Assembly (NCBI GenBank): GCA_946613135.1
Contig: CAMOFI010000002.1
Span: 1-41,769, forward strand
Length of the DNA: 41,769 nucleotides
Source of the DNA: an uncultured Bacteroidales bacterium
Lineage (GTDB): Bacteria; Bacteroidota; Bacteroidia; Bacteroidales; P3
Direction: 5' to 3'
The notes below the pieces were generated by a model that did no database searches, was not told the DNA's origin, and saw only the letters and a program-made list of their open reading frames with translations. Shown here piece by piece: positions 32,421-41,006 of the stretch. Made by a program: the position numbers and the translations under genes. Numbering within the stretch: the stretch's first letter is position 1; every line of letters begins with the position of its first letter.

Positions 32421-33179
32421 TCACTTTTCCTCCATGACACCATAACCGAACAGAGCGAAATCGCCACGCAACGGGTCGTCTGGGAAAACCGTTCCTAATA
32501 TAGCCGTCAAACGGCGTGCCGCGCTCATCGTTGCCGCACGGCTTGACAGAAGACCAAGTCTGACAGACTGCCCTACCACATGCGTATCCAACGGCATTAT
32601 CAATGTGCGCTTGTCGATAAAGGTCCGCCATAGCCCCAAATCGACAGGCGAATTGTCGCGCACCATCCACCTTAGGAACATGCAAAGACGTTTACATGCC
32701 GACGATACATCCTTGGGAACAACAACACTTACGCCGCAACTGGAGAAATAAGTGCTTATCGACTCAACGGCATGGAATCCGTCAGAAGCATGCAATTTGA
32801 CATATTCCCCTAACGTGCCGTATCGTTCCATCAATCTTCTGTATGCATCAAGAAAGCGGCACATGCACCCATAATCGTACAAGCGATAATAACAGCCAGT
32901 GTCGTCGATACTGAACCTGCTGAGATACTCGCCGCTGCGCAGCCACGAATCCATCGCTCCACCGCTCCATTCCAGCAGTTGGCCGATTTTTGGCATAAAC
33001 TGCTTGCGGCTGCCGTAGCTTAGCACTGATGCCACAAAGGCCATAGCCTCTTGGTTTTCTACGCCTTCGACCTGATGCATCCAGTATGAGGGATCACCGA
33101 CAAGGAAGTCTTCCGTCTCGTATTTTGCGGCATAATCGCGCAGCATACGCGCTGTTGCCGGGTCAACCGTAGCACTCAT
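32421..33179 (-). CDS. TIGR02757 (DUF2400) family protein
   Basis: 252 residues. Recognised features are DPSYWMHQVEGVENQEAMAF, SVLSYGSRKQFMPKIGQLL, the MFLRWMVRDNSPVDLGLWRT segment, and LIMPLDTHVVGQSVRLGLL. These fit the TIGR02757 family found mainly in Bacteroidota. The arrangement of helices and the LDTHV motif recall HhH-GPD DNA glycosylases, but no biochemical function is established. No membrane segment or signal peptide is seen, so it is cytoplasmic. Its ATG overlaps the nitroreductase stop by 4 nt (ATGA), so the two are translationally coupled. Confidence 0.85.
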   Translation of the reverse strand: MSATVDPATARMLRDYAAKYETEDFLVGDPSYWMHQVEGVENQEAMAFVASVLSYGSRKQFMPKIGQLLEWSGGAMDSWLRSGEYLSRFSIDDTGCYYRLYDYGCMCRFLDAYRRLMERYGTLGEYVKLHASDGFHAVESISTYFSSCGVSVVVPKDVSSACKRLCMFLRWMVRDNSPVDLGLWRTFIDKRTLIMPLDTHVVGQSVRLGLLSSRAATMSAARRLTAILGTVFPDDPLRGDFALFGYGVMEEK

Positions 33180-33706
33180 TTCACGACACGATAATAGTTC
33201 TGCTTACGCGGACGGGCTGCAGGCAACGGCTTGGCAGGATAGCCCAATACCAATGCACCGACGCCCATCAAACCTTCTGGCAGTCCAAGACGTGCCATCA
33301 GTTCGCGACCCTCGTCGGTATCGAACATCTGGCGCTCTCGGTTTATCCAGCACGACCCGAGACCTATGGCATGAGCGGCATTCATCATATTACCCAGCAC
33401 TAACGTTCCATCGGCAAAACCGTTAGGCCACACTTCGGGTTTGGAACAGAATACCAGAATGATGGTTGGAGAATCATAATATGGGTTACCCTCCTGGTCG
33501 GTAAACATCGAGTTCATTTTCACCAACTGATTGACGATGTCCCTGTTCTGTACTGCCACTATCCACGGATCCTGTAGGTTTTTCCCTGTCGGGGCATATG
33601 TACCTGCCTCAAGCACGGCTTTCAGCTCTTCGTCGGTTATCTGGTCCGGTTTGAACGAACGCACACTGCGGCGCTCACGTAAAGACTTCAATATTTCGTT
33701 ATCCAT
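33176..33706 (-). CDS. Nitroreductase family protein
   Basis: 176 residues. These FMN-dependent NAD(P)H oxidoreductases reduce nitro compounds, quinones or related substrates. The N-terminal RERRSVRSFKP and YAPTGKNLQDPWIVAV bind the FMN phosphate in the family. GLGSCWINRERQMF and the C-terminal region with VLGYPAKPLPAARPRKQ are also typical. The native substrate is unknown. The gene lies 83 nt downstream of ddl, with a stem-loop in the gap, and overlaps the start of the TIGR02757 gene by 4 nt. Confidence 0.9.
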   Translation of the reverse strand: MDNEILKSLRERRSVRSFKPDQITDEELKAVLEAGTYAPTGKNLQDPWIVAVQNRDIVNQLVKMNSMFTDQEGNPYYDSPTIILVFCSKPEVWPNGFADGTLVLGNMMNAAHAIGLGSCWINRERQMFDTDEGRELMARLGLPEGLMGVGALVLGYPAKPLPAARPRKQNYYRVVK

Positions 33707-33742
33707 TGTATCCTTTTCATTATAATTATTATCTTATCACAT

Positions 33743-33762
33743 GCAAGACTTCGCAGTCTTGC
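33743..33762. other. Stem-loop with GNRA-type tetraloop between ddl and the nitroreductase gene
   Basis: GCAAGACT (33743-33750) and AGTCTTGC (33755-33762) form a perfect 8-bp stem. On the minus (coding) strand the loop reads GCGA, a GNRA tetraloop. It is upstream of the nitroreductase start, in the series dnaE to TIGR02757. No T-run follows on the coding strand, so an RNA processing or stability element is more likely than a terminator. Confidence 0.5.
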
Positions 33763-33789
33763 CTTTACTCGAAGGGGCACGTACTTTTC

Positions 33790-34806
33790 CTATGCTTCAA
33801 GGGCATCCTCTATGACCATCTCATACAACTGTGCCGTTGTAATCCCCATAGCACGAGCTTGTTTGGGCACTATACTTTCGGCACTTTGGCCAGGAATAGT
33901 GTTCACCTCAAGGAAAGTAAGGCGCTGACGTTCTTCATTATATATATAATCAAAACGTACCACGCCGCGGCAATTGAGACGGTCGTACAGCTTGGCCGAC
34001 ACTTCCTGTATCTCGCTGGCCACTTTCGGATCGACATCGGCAGGAGTAACCTCATTCGAGAAGCCATCATATTTGGCTGCATAGTCGAAAAACTCATGAC
34101 CTCCCAACGGAATTATTTCGGTAATAGGAAATACATATTTCTTACCCTTGATCTTCATGACACCACAGTCAAACTCTCGGCCTTGTACAAACTCTTCAAT
34201 CAGCACAGCATCGTCTTCTGTAAAAGCCTCTTCAACAGCGGCCATAAGGTCTTCTACCCTTTTGACCTTTGTAGTGGCCACACTGCTGCCTCCAGATGCG
34301 GGCTTGACAAACACGGGAAAGCCAAGACGTTTAGATATATCATCTATATCAACATGTTGGCCTTTGTAATAAAGTCTGGATTTGGCGACTTTTACGATGT
34401 GATAGCTGCGTACCACAGCATTGCAATAACCCTTGTTGAACGTAAGTGCAGAAGTGTAAAATCCACAGGTGGTATACTTTACGCCAAGCAGATCAAAATA
34501 GCCCTGCATCACGCCATTTTCGCCAGGGTTGCCATGTATGATGATGAACGCAAGGTCAAAGCAGACCTTGTGGCCATTGTCGGTAACTGTAAAATCGGCA
34601 CGGTCGACCGGACGGCGACTACCATCGTCACCGAGCCAGTACCACTGCTGTGTGTCTATCTTGCCATCGACAATATCGCCGACGACAATTTTATATACAT
34701 TATACTTGTTTTTATCCAGAGAGTCGTAGACTTGGCATCCACTGTTGATTGAAATCTGATGCTCTCCGGAAAAACCTCCCATTACTAATGCAATGTTTTT
34801 TTTCAT
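33790..34806 (-). CDS. ddl: D-alanine--D-alanine ligase
   Basis: 338 residues. Ddl uses ATP to join two D-Ala for the peptidoglycan stem peptide, in the cytoplasm. The N-terminal GGFSGEHQISINSG is the family's GG.S.EhevS motif. IIHGNPGENGVMQGYFDLLG and FPVFVKPASGGSSVATTKV (ATP-grasp loop) follow. The C-terminal RFDYIYNEERQRLTFLEVNT and PGQSAESIVPKQARAMG hold the metal-binding Glu and Asn and the serine loop. It lies 59 nt downstream of the GSCFA gene and is probably part of the dnaE-led transcript. Confidence 0.95.
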   Translation of the reverse strand: MKKNIALVMGGFSGEHQISINSGCQVYDSLDKNKYNVYKIVVGDIVDGKIDTQQWYWLGDDGSRRPVDRADFTVTDNGHKVCFDLAFIIIHGNPGENGVMQGYFDLLGVKYTTCGFYTSALTFNKGYCNAVVRSYHIVKVAKSRLYYKGQHVDIDDISKRLGFPVFVKPASGGSSVATTKVKRVEDLMAAVEEAFTEDDAVLIEEFVQGREFDCGVMKIKGKKYVFPITEIIPLGGHEFFDYAAKYDGFSNEVTPADVDPKVASEIQEVSAKLYDRLNCRGVVRFDYIYNEERQRLTFLEVNTIPGQSAESIVPKQARAMGITTAQLYEMVIEDALEA

Positions 34807-34865
34807 AATTGTTTATTGAATCAAATATATTATCTTAATCAAACTAAAGGGTTCCACCCATCTCT

Positions 34866-35780
34866 CTATGAGTCAACACTATTGTGCAGTTGGCGATGAG
34901 CAGCACGACGGTTTTCTTTGTCTCTTTGTTCACAGTAGGCTATGGTTTGTGGCGACATAAGCGCCGACTGGAATCGTTGCCAGATAATTTGCTCTGCCAT
35001 ACCTGAAGGGTGCAACAAATCGTCTGCATAGAATCTGTAGTCTCGGAGCTCGTCCATTAATATTTCGTACGATGGAAAATAATTCATCTGCAACTTGTGC
35101 ATTTCCATCGTTCTCATCAGGTGCTCTATAGACAGCAGCAATACTGCCTTTCCTATCTGGTTGCCGTGAGCACCGTAAGCACCATGCCGTACCGGACTCA
35201 CCGTAAATATAATGCGACGTCCCTCGTTGAGCAGTCTTTCGCACAGTGGCTGCCATACCGACACTACATCATCAACGCTGGCCATATCCAGACGGAAACA
35301 TGATGCCGGAATCTTGTGGCAATTGGCTACAACAGCATCGCAATACTTTGTGCCGAACCTGTCAGAAGCAATTCTATACAACCATGCCGAACCGAAGGTA
35401 AGGATTATTGTGTTGCACGACGAAAGAAAGGCGTGGGCATTGCCAATTGCGCTATTACATTGATGCAGACACTGTTGCCTATCGGCATGCGAAAAAGCGC
35501 CATGATGCAGCCATGAGTGCCACAGTCCATCATGAAACACAAGGTCTTCCTCAACAACAGGCTCGTTGTCCAAACATTTCTGCAGCGCCAAAGCCATCGA
35601 AAGAGGATTGTACAAAACTCCGAAAGGATTCACATTCACCGAAAAGCCAAGAGAGTTCAATCTTGTCCCCATTTTTTCGGTGAAACACGAGCCGAGAAGC
35701 ATCAGCTTGTCGTCTTGCCCTATCGAAAAAAAAGCCTTGTCGACAGATACAGGTGTGTATAATTTCGGTTCTTTTATCAT
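34866..35780 (-). CDS. GSCFA domain protein
   Basis: 304 residues. The family-defining motif GSCF occurs at 30-33 in LMLLGSCFTEKMGTRLNSLG. It is followed by NPFGVLYNPLSMALAL, the conserved TFGSAWLY segment, and FTVSPVRH, with YFPSYEILMDELRDYRFYADD and DLLHPSGMAEQIIWQRF near the end. The GSC start and the final D-x-x-H arrangement suggest a GDSL/SGNH-like esterase or acyltransferase fold, but the function is not known. Its ATG overlaps the dnaE stop by 4 nt (ATGA), a direct sign of coupling to the replicative polymerase. There is no signal peptide, so it is probably cytoplasmic. Confidence 0.87.
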   Translation of the reverse strand: MIKEPKLYTPVSVDKAFFSIGQDDKLMLLGSCFTEKMGTRLNSLGFSVNVNPFGVLYNPLSMALALQKCLDNEPVVEEDLVFHDGLWHSWLHHGAFSHADRQQCLHQCNSAIGNAHAFLSSCNTIILTFGSAWLYRIASDRFGTKYCDAVVANCHKIPASCFRLDMASVDDVVSVWQPLCERLLNEGRRIIFTVSPVRHGAYGAHGNQIGKAVLLLSIEHLMRTMEMHKLQMNYFPSYEILMDELRDYRFYADDLLHPSGMAEQIIWQRFQSALMSPQTIAYCEQRDKENRRAAHRQLHNSVDS

Positions 35781-38700
35781 TTCCCGTTAAAAGTCACATT
35801 CTTTACCTCTGGCATTCCTGCCAGCACTTTAGCAAACATTTTTGGCTCCACATTCATTTCGCCCGACGACATAAACAGCGACATATTGTGTGTCCGGTCG
35901 TCGACATTGACCGTCAGTTGTACACTCCCTTTGTTCTGGCGAGCATATTTTTTCAGCTTCTTGCAGAAATCTTCCGTCAGATCTTCTATATTGATGTGGA
36001 AGTTCATAGACTTGGTATAAGACTCCATCACATCTTTGAGGAGCATCATCTTCGAAATTTTTATTCTCGGTTTCGATTTTGTCAACTCATCGCCCTTCTT
36101 GAAAACATTCTGCACTATGTCGGCCTGGACAAAAACAAAAAGTCCCTTGACAAAGAAGCTTCTGTATTTCAAGCAGTCCTGTCCATATAACCGCAGTTGG
36201 TAAGAGCCTTGATAGTCCTCGATGGTCATGCTTCCATATGGATCGCCGTTTTTGGGCGATATTCCGGAAAAAGCATCAGTGACAATACCGCCAAAACGGA
36301 CCTCACGCCGAGCCAGCAAGGATTCCAGGTCATTGAGTTGCACAACGCTGATTGTTGCATAGTTATACATCTCGTCACGATAGTCGTTCAGGGGATGCCC
36401 CGTAAGGTAGAATCCTACCACCTCTTTCTCGTAGTTGCATTGCTCAAGGCTTGTCCACGGTTCGCATTCCGGTATGGTGGGTAACGATTCGGTCTTCAGT
36501 TCCTCTACGCTGGCAAACATATCGAACTGCCCGCTGCCTGCCGCCTCGCGCTTGTGAGTCTGCCACCTGATAAGCTTTTCAAGAAATGTAGGAGCATTTT
36601 CGCTTGACACGTCACGGTGCATATACTGGGCCCTATGCATTCCTTTCAGCTGGTCCAGCGCACCCGATTTCACCAGCACCTCAAGGTTTTTCCTGTTCAC
36701 CGTCCTCATATCTATTCTGTCAAGCATGTTAAAGATATCCTCGTAAGGTCCATTCTTTTCTCTCTCGTCAATGATAACCTGTGCCGCAGCCTCGCCCATT
36801 CCTTTTATGGCACTGAGTCCGAAACGTATCTGTCCATGTTCGTTGACAGAAAAATTGATGTCCGACTCGTTCACACTTGGCGCAAGAATTTCAATCTTGT
36901 TCCTGCGGCAGTCCTCCATAAGTTCCGTAACGCGCGTGATGTCGCTGAGCGACGACGTCATAACCGCAGCCATGTATTCTGCAGGATAATGTGCTTTTAG
37001 ATAAGCCGTTTGATAAGCCACCCACGAATAGCATGTAGCATGAGACTTGTTGAAAGCATACGAGGCAAATTTCTTCCAATCTTCCCATATCTTTTGCAGT
37101 TTCTCTTTTGGATGTCCGTTCTTCTCACCTCCTTCGTAAAAGAGCACCTCCAACTCGTTCATCTTCTCTATCTGCTTCTTACCCATAGCCTTACGCAGCG
37201 TGTCGCTCTGTCCGCGCGTAAAATTGGCCAACTGACGCGACAAAAGCATCACCTGCTCCTGATAGACCGTAATGCCATACGTGTCTTTCAGGTACTTCTC
37301 CATACACGGTATGTCGTATTCTACCGGCTTGCGCCCTTGCTTGCGCTCGATAAAGTCGGGGATATAGTCCATAGGGCCCGGACGGTAAAGGGCATTCATA
37401 GCTATCAAGTCCTCAAACACATGCGGCTGCAATTCGCGCAGATACTTCTGCATGCCTGCCGATTCAAACTGGAACGTTCCAACAGTGTTGCCTTCGCAGA
37501 ATAGTTTATAGGTCAGCTCGTCATCGATAGGGATATGGTCTATATCCACATCCTCGCCAGTGCGTTTCTTGATGTTTCTCAGGGCATCTTTGATGATTGT
37601 AAGGTTCTTAAGTCCCAGGAAGTCCATCTTGATAAGGCCAACGGTTTCAATCACATGCCCATCATATTGCGTAACAAGCACATCCTCACCCGTATCCTTA
37701 TCTTTAATGGTGCACATAGGTGCAAACTTGGTCAGGTCGTCAGCTCCTATTATGACTCCACATGCGTGAATGCCTGTTTGCCGGTTGGTGTCCTCAAGCT
37801 CCTCGGCATAAGTAAGCATCGATTTTATCTCGCTGCATGGCACATCCATGAACTTTTCAGAATCTGGCGATTCCATAATATTGCGCAGTTCAGGCACATA
37901 CTTGTAGCAGTTCTTGAGGTTCACCTTGGGAGATTTTCCTTTTTCGTCTTTGATGTTTTCTGGGAATCCACGATCAGGTATATAGCTTTTAATCTGGTTG
38001 ACGACACCTAACGGCACCTTCTGCACTCGCCCGACGTCGGCAATGCTCGACTTGCTGGCCATTGTGCCATAGGTTATGATATGCGCCACCTTTTCCTTGC
38101 CGTATTTCTCAGTAATCCAATCCAGAACCTTGCCGCGTCCTGCATCGTCGAAGTCGACATCGATATCGGGCAACGAGATACGGTCAGGATTGAGGAATCG
38201 CTCAAACAGGAGATCATATTTCAGAGGATCTATATCCGTGATCCACAAACAATAGGCCACAACACTTCCTGCTGCCGAGCCACGTCCTGGTCCGACGCTT
38301 ACGCCGAGTTCTTCGCGAGCTCCACGTATATAGTCTGCCACTATGAGGAAGTAGCCTGGGAAGCCCATCGTCTTGATAGTATGCAGTTCAAAAGTAATGC
38401 GCTCTATCTGTTCTTCTGTCAGCTCATCTCCATATCGTTTGTGGGCACCCTCCCACACCAGTTTTGACAGATAGTCGGCCTCGAACTTTATGCGGTACAA
38501 TTTGTCGTAACCTCCAAGCTTGTGGATTTTGTCTTCAGCCTTTTTCTGGTCAAGCACAACTTCGCCTTTTTCGTTACGTGTAAATTCGTCAAACAACTCC
38601 TGTTCCGTAATCCTGCTGCGGTACTCCTCCTCGCTCCCGAACGAGGCCGGTATGTCGAACATAGGCATGATAGGGTCGCTGTCGATACTGTAGAATTCCA

Positions 38701-39874
38701 CTTTGTCGGCAATCTCACGCGTATTCTCAAGGGCTTCAGGGATATCGGCAAAAATTGCGGCCATCTCGTCAGGCGACTTAAGCCACTCCTGTTTGGTATA
38801 ATGCATGCGGTCCGGATCGTCAAAGTCTTTGCCTGTACTAAGACATATCAGACGGTCGTGGGCCTCGCCATGTTCTTCCTCTACAAAATGCACATCGTTG
38901 GTGGCAACCAGTTTGATATGGTATTTTTCGGCGAATTGGACAAGATATGCATTCACTTTCACCTGTTTTTCGTACGTGTCGTAGGCAGCATTGGGTTTGT
39001 CTGTCTTGTGGCGCTGCAACTCGAGGTAAAAATCGTCGCCAAACAGGTTCTTGAACCACCTGACAGCCTCTTCTGCACCCTCAATATCATTCTTCATGAT
39101 TTTCTGAGGAATTTCGCCACCAATACATGCTGAACAGCAAATGATACCTTCGTGGTACTGTTCCAGCACTTTATGGTCTATACGCGGATTGTAGAAAAAA
39201 CCGTCGGTGAATGCTATCGAACTGAGTTTGCATAGATTTTTATATCCCTGCTTGTTTTTTGCAAGCAATATAAGGTGCCATCCGCTACGGTCGGTAATAC
39301 GTTCCCTGCCCGTTTCCGGGTCTCGCTCCTTCACATTGGCGTCTTTGTCATAAAGTGTGCGGTGTGCACAATAGGCCTCTATGCCGATTATCGGCTTGAA
39401 CAGCGACGCATTCAGACTTTCAATCTCCCTATTGCTGTCTTCGATAGCCTCCAGCCTGCGGTGTTCTATAGCAGCCAGATCTTCCTCGGTGGGCTCTGTC
39501 TCAGTCTGTTTTCTCTCTTCTTGTGGTTCTGGCACTTGGCTCTCCACCGCTGCCTGCTCTGCCTGTTCCTTTTCCGCCTGCTGCCGCCTCAGCTCCTCCT
39601 CTTGGTCTTTTTTCTCAAAATACTTAAATGCCTTTGCCGGTTTGCTCATCTCCCCAACAAACTTCTTCAACTCTTTAATTCTCTCCGTCTTGTCTTTATT
39701 CTCCTTATTTACAGTATCCACCAACTCCTTTATACCGAACATATTGCCATGATCCGTAAGGGCCATGGCATTCATCCCGTTCTTTTTGCATTTTTTTATC
39801 AAGTCGGGCACTTTCGACATTCCATCAAGAATAGAGTAATGCGAGTGTACATGTAAGTGGGTGAAATAAGGCAT
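35777..39874 (-). CDS. dnaE: DNA polymerase III subunit alpha
   Basis: 1365 residues, longer than E. coli DnaE (about 1160). This is the catalytic subunit of the replicative polymerase. The PHP domain starts HLHVHSHYSILDGMS, with LTDHGNMFG at 39-47. A highly charged insertion of about 100 residues (57-158, Glu/Gln/Lys-rich) interrupts it before FKPIIGIEAYC. The polymerase core has GRGSAAGS near 530 and the catalytic Asp residues in PDIDVDFDD near 570. HhH motifs and an OB fold (near 1150-1240) follow, then a C-terminal extension. Bacteroidota DnaE proteins commonly carry a shorter insertion at this PHP position, so the insertion is probably genuine but expanded here. It leads a series with GSCFA (4-nt overlap), ddl, nitroreductase and TIGR02757. 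Confidence 0.96.
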   Translation of the reverse strand: MPYFTHLHVHSHYSILDGMSKVPDLIKKCKKNGMNAMALTDHGNMFGIKELVDTVNKENKDKTERIKELKKFVGEMSKPAKAFKYFEKKDQEEELRRQQAEKEQAEQAAVESQVPEPQEERKQTETEPTEEDLAAIEHRRLEAIEDSNREIESLNASLFKPIIGIEAYCAHRTLYDKDANVKERDPETGRERITDRSGWHLILLAKNKQGYKNLCKLSSIAFTDGFFYNPRIDHKVLEQYHEGIICCSACIGGEIPQKIMKNDIEGAEEAVRWFKNLFGDDFYLELQRHKTDKPNAAYDTYEKQVKVNAYLVQFAEKYHIKLVATNDVHFVEEEHGEAHDRLICLSTGKDFDDPDRMHYTKQEWLKSPDEMAAIFADIPEALENTREIADKVEFYSIDSDPIMPMFDIPASFGSEEEYRSRITEQELFDEFTRNEKGEVVLDQKKAEDKIHKLGGYDKLYRIKFEADYLSKLVWEGAHKRYGDELTEEQIERITFELHTIKTMGFPGYFLIVADYIRGAREELGVSVGPGRGSAAGSVVAYCLWITDIDPLKYDLLFERFLNPDRISLPDIDVDFDDAGRGKVLDWITEKYGKEKVAHIITYGTMASKSSIADVGRVQKVPLGVVNQIKSYIPDRGFPENIKDEKGKSPKVNLKNCYKYVPELRNIMESPDSEKFMDVPCSEIKSMLTYAEELEDTNRQTGIHACGVIIGADDLTKFAPMCTIKDKDTGEDVLVTQYDGHVIETVGLIKMDFLGLKNLTIIKDALRNIKKRTGEDVDIDHIPIDDELTYKLFCEGNTVGTFQFESAGMQKYLRELQPHVFEDLIAMNALYRPGPMDYIPDFIERKQGRKPVEYDIPCMEKYLKDTYGITVYQEQVMLLSRQLANFTRGQSDTLRKAMGKKQIEKMNELEVLFYEGGEKNGHPKEKLQKIWEDWKKFASYAFNKSHATCYSWVAYQTAYLKAHYPAEYMAAVMTSSLSDITRVTELMEDCRRNKIEILAPSVNESDINFSVNEHGQIRFGLSAIKGMGEAAAQVIIDEREKNGPYEDIFNMLDRIDMRTVNRKNLEVLVKSGALDQLKGMHRAQYMHRDVSSENAPTFLEKLIRWQTHKREAAGSGQFDMFASVEELKTESLPTIPECEPWTSLEQCNYEKEVVGFYLTGHPLNDYRDEMYNYATISVVQLNDLESLLARREVRFGGIVTDAFSGISPKNGDPYGSMTIEDYQGSYQLRLYGQDCLKYRSFFVKGLFVFVQADIVQNVFKKGDELTKSKPRIKISKMMLLKDVMESYTKSMNFHINIEDLTEDFCKKLKKYARQNKGSVQLTVNVDDRTHNMSLFMSSGEMNVEPKMFAKVLAGMPEVKNVTFNGK

Positions 39875-39908
39875 ACTATACTTGTTTTAAGGTGAGCATT
39901 AGAGGTTG

Positions 39909-39916
39909 TAAAAATA
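39909..39916 (-). promoter_or_regulatory. Candidate -7 promoter box for dnaE
   Basis: The minus strand reads TATTTTTA, one mismatch from TAnnTTTG, preceded by TTTTTTTTGTG, much like the sequence before the bcp box. It lies 35-42 nt before the dnaE ATG and directly after the terminator hairpin. Support is weak. Confidence 0.35.
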
Positions 39917-39919
39917 CAC

Positions 39920-39960
39920 AAAAAAAACGCTTTTGAAAGGGCCCGAAAAGCGTTTTTTTT
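39920..39960. terminator. Bidirectional-looking Rho-independent terminator between the YD-repeat-like gene and dnaE
   Basis: Perfect 15-bp arms at 39920-39934 and 39946-39960 (AAAAAAAACGCTTTT and its complement) flank an 11-nt GC-rich loop. Runs of T follow the GC core in both directions. It probably ends the minus-strand YD-repeat-like transcript, 82 nt past its stop, just before the dnaE promoter. Confidence 0.85.
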
Positions 39961-40042
39961 CAACAATGGAGTTACCGAAGACAATAACAAGCTGTTACGG
40001 CATAAAATGCATGTCGCTTTTTGTCGGCAGAGTGCGACGGGG

Positions 40043-40765
40043 TCAAGGCTGGCCGTAATATTCGATGGTGCGCTCGATGGTGTACATCGGCTGGCCGTTG
40101 AGCGAGTAGCGGCAGTGGGTCCAGTTGCCGCGGCGGTCGTATGTGTATGTGCGCATTTCGGTGGTTATGGTCACCTCGTCGTCGTTGTAGAAGGTCTGGG
40201 TGCGCTTTTTCAGGTTGCCCTTTTTGTCATATTTGCGCCGCTCAGTCCAGAGCAGCAGCTCGTCGGCGGTATACTGCTCGATGGAGGCCAGACGTTCTTT
40301 TTTGTCATAAGTGCTGACGGTACGTTTCGTGACGACGGTGCTGTCGGGGTGGTAGGTGTACTCGATGCTCATTGCCAGGTTGCCGCCTTCGGCATAGATG
40401 CAGTGCGTCGACGAAATCAGACGCTTGCGAAGGTCGTACTGGCGCAACTCGATAACGTCGCCGTCGTAGTCGAAGGTGTATTGCTTGTTCTGGCTTATAT
40501 CACTCAGCGTCAATGGATATCGCGTCGTGCGTTCGCCACCGAAGCCGCGTTTGCGGTACTCCTTGAGGTGCCCTGTCGAGTCGAACAGGTAGGTCTCCTG
40601 GAAGTTGTTGTCGTTACCGCCATCATATTTCTGTACGACAGTGATTTGCCGTGGCCACGCCCGCAGGTTGTAGGTGTCGTAGTCGGGTTGTGTGAGCCCT
40701 TGGCGCGTGTGCTGCGCATACATCAGACAGGGAAACAAGAATAAGACGCAAAAGATTTTTTTCAT
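40043..40765 (-). CDS. Secreted YD-repeat-like (RHS-like) protein of unknown function
   Basis: 240 residues. A signal peptide (MKKIFCVLFLFPCLMYAQ) predicts export. The body is a series of beta strands resembling YD repeats: YLFDSTGHLKEYRK, YTFDYDGDVIELRQYDLRKR, STYDKKERLASIEQY, RRKYDKKGNLKKRTQTFY and YTYDRRGNWTHCRY, each a strand, a Y-D-x-x-G turn and a strand. Such short RHS-like proteins are frequent in Bacteroidota, and their function is unknown. There is no sorting domain or lipobox, so a periplasmic location is possible. The gene is visibly more GC-rich than the repeat block upstream of it. A strong terminator follows. Confidence 0.75.
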   Translation of the reverse strand: MKKIFCVLFLFPCLMYAQHTRQGLTQPDYDTYNLRAWPRQITVVQKYDGGNDNNFQETYLFDSTGHLKEYRKRGFGGERTTRYPLTLSDISQNKQYTFDYDGDVIELRQYDLRKRLISSTHCIYAEGGNLAMSIEYTYHPDSTVVTKRTVSTYDKKERLASIEQYTADELLLWTERRKYDKKGNLKKRTQTFYNDDEVTITTEMRTYTYDRRGNWTHCRYSLNGQPMYTIERTIEYYGQP

Positions 40766-40856
40766 AATAATCGTTACTGTTTGGCCTGCTGCCGCAAGCT
40801 TTAATGTTAAAACGGCAATTGTCAGTTTTTTTAAATCTATTATCTTTTTAAAAACA

Positions 40857-41003
40857 GCAATTATGTTTTTTAAACAGCAATTACCAGCAATTGGACAGCA
40901 ATTATCAGCAATTGTCTGTTTTATTATACCAGCAATTAATCAGCAATTATCAGCAATTGTCTGTTTTATTATAACAGCAATTGGACGGCAATTGTCAGCA
41001 ATT
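40857..41003. repeat. Array of GCAATT short repeats, left of the GxxExxY gene
   Basis: Eleven copies of the core GCAATT, nearly all preceded by CA, start at 40857, 40877, 40887, 40898, 40908, 40932, 40943, 40953, 40977, 40988 and 40998; an outlier is at 40815. Spacing is mostly 10-11 or 20-24 nt, close to whole helical turns. A 45-bp higher-order unit is duplicated in tandem at 40896-40940 and 40941-40985. The array ends 3 nt before the GxxExxY stop codon. Confidence 0.9.
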
Positions 41004-41006
41004 GAA

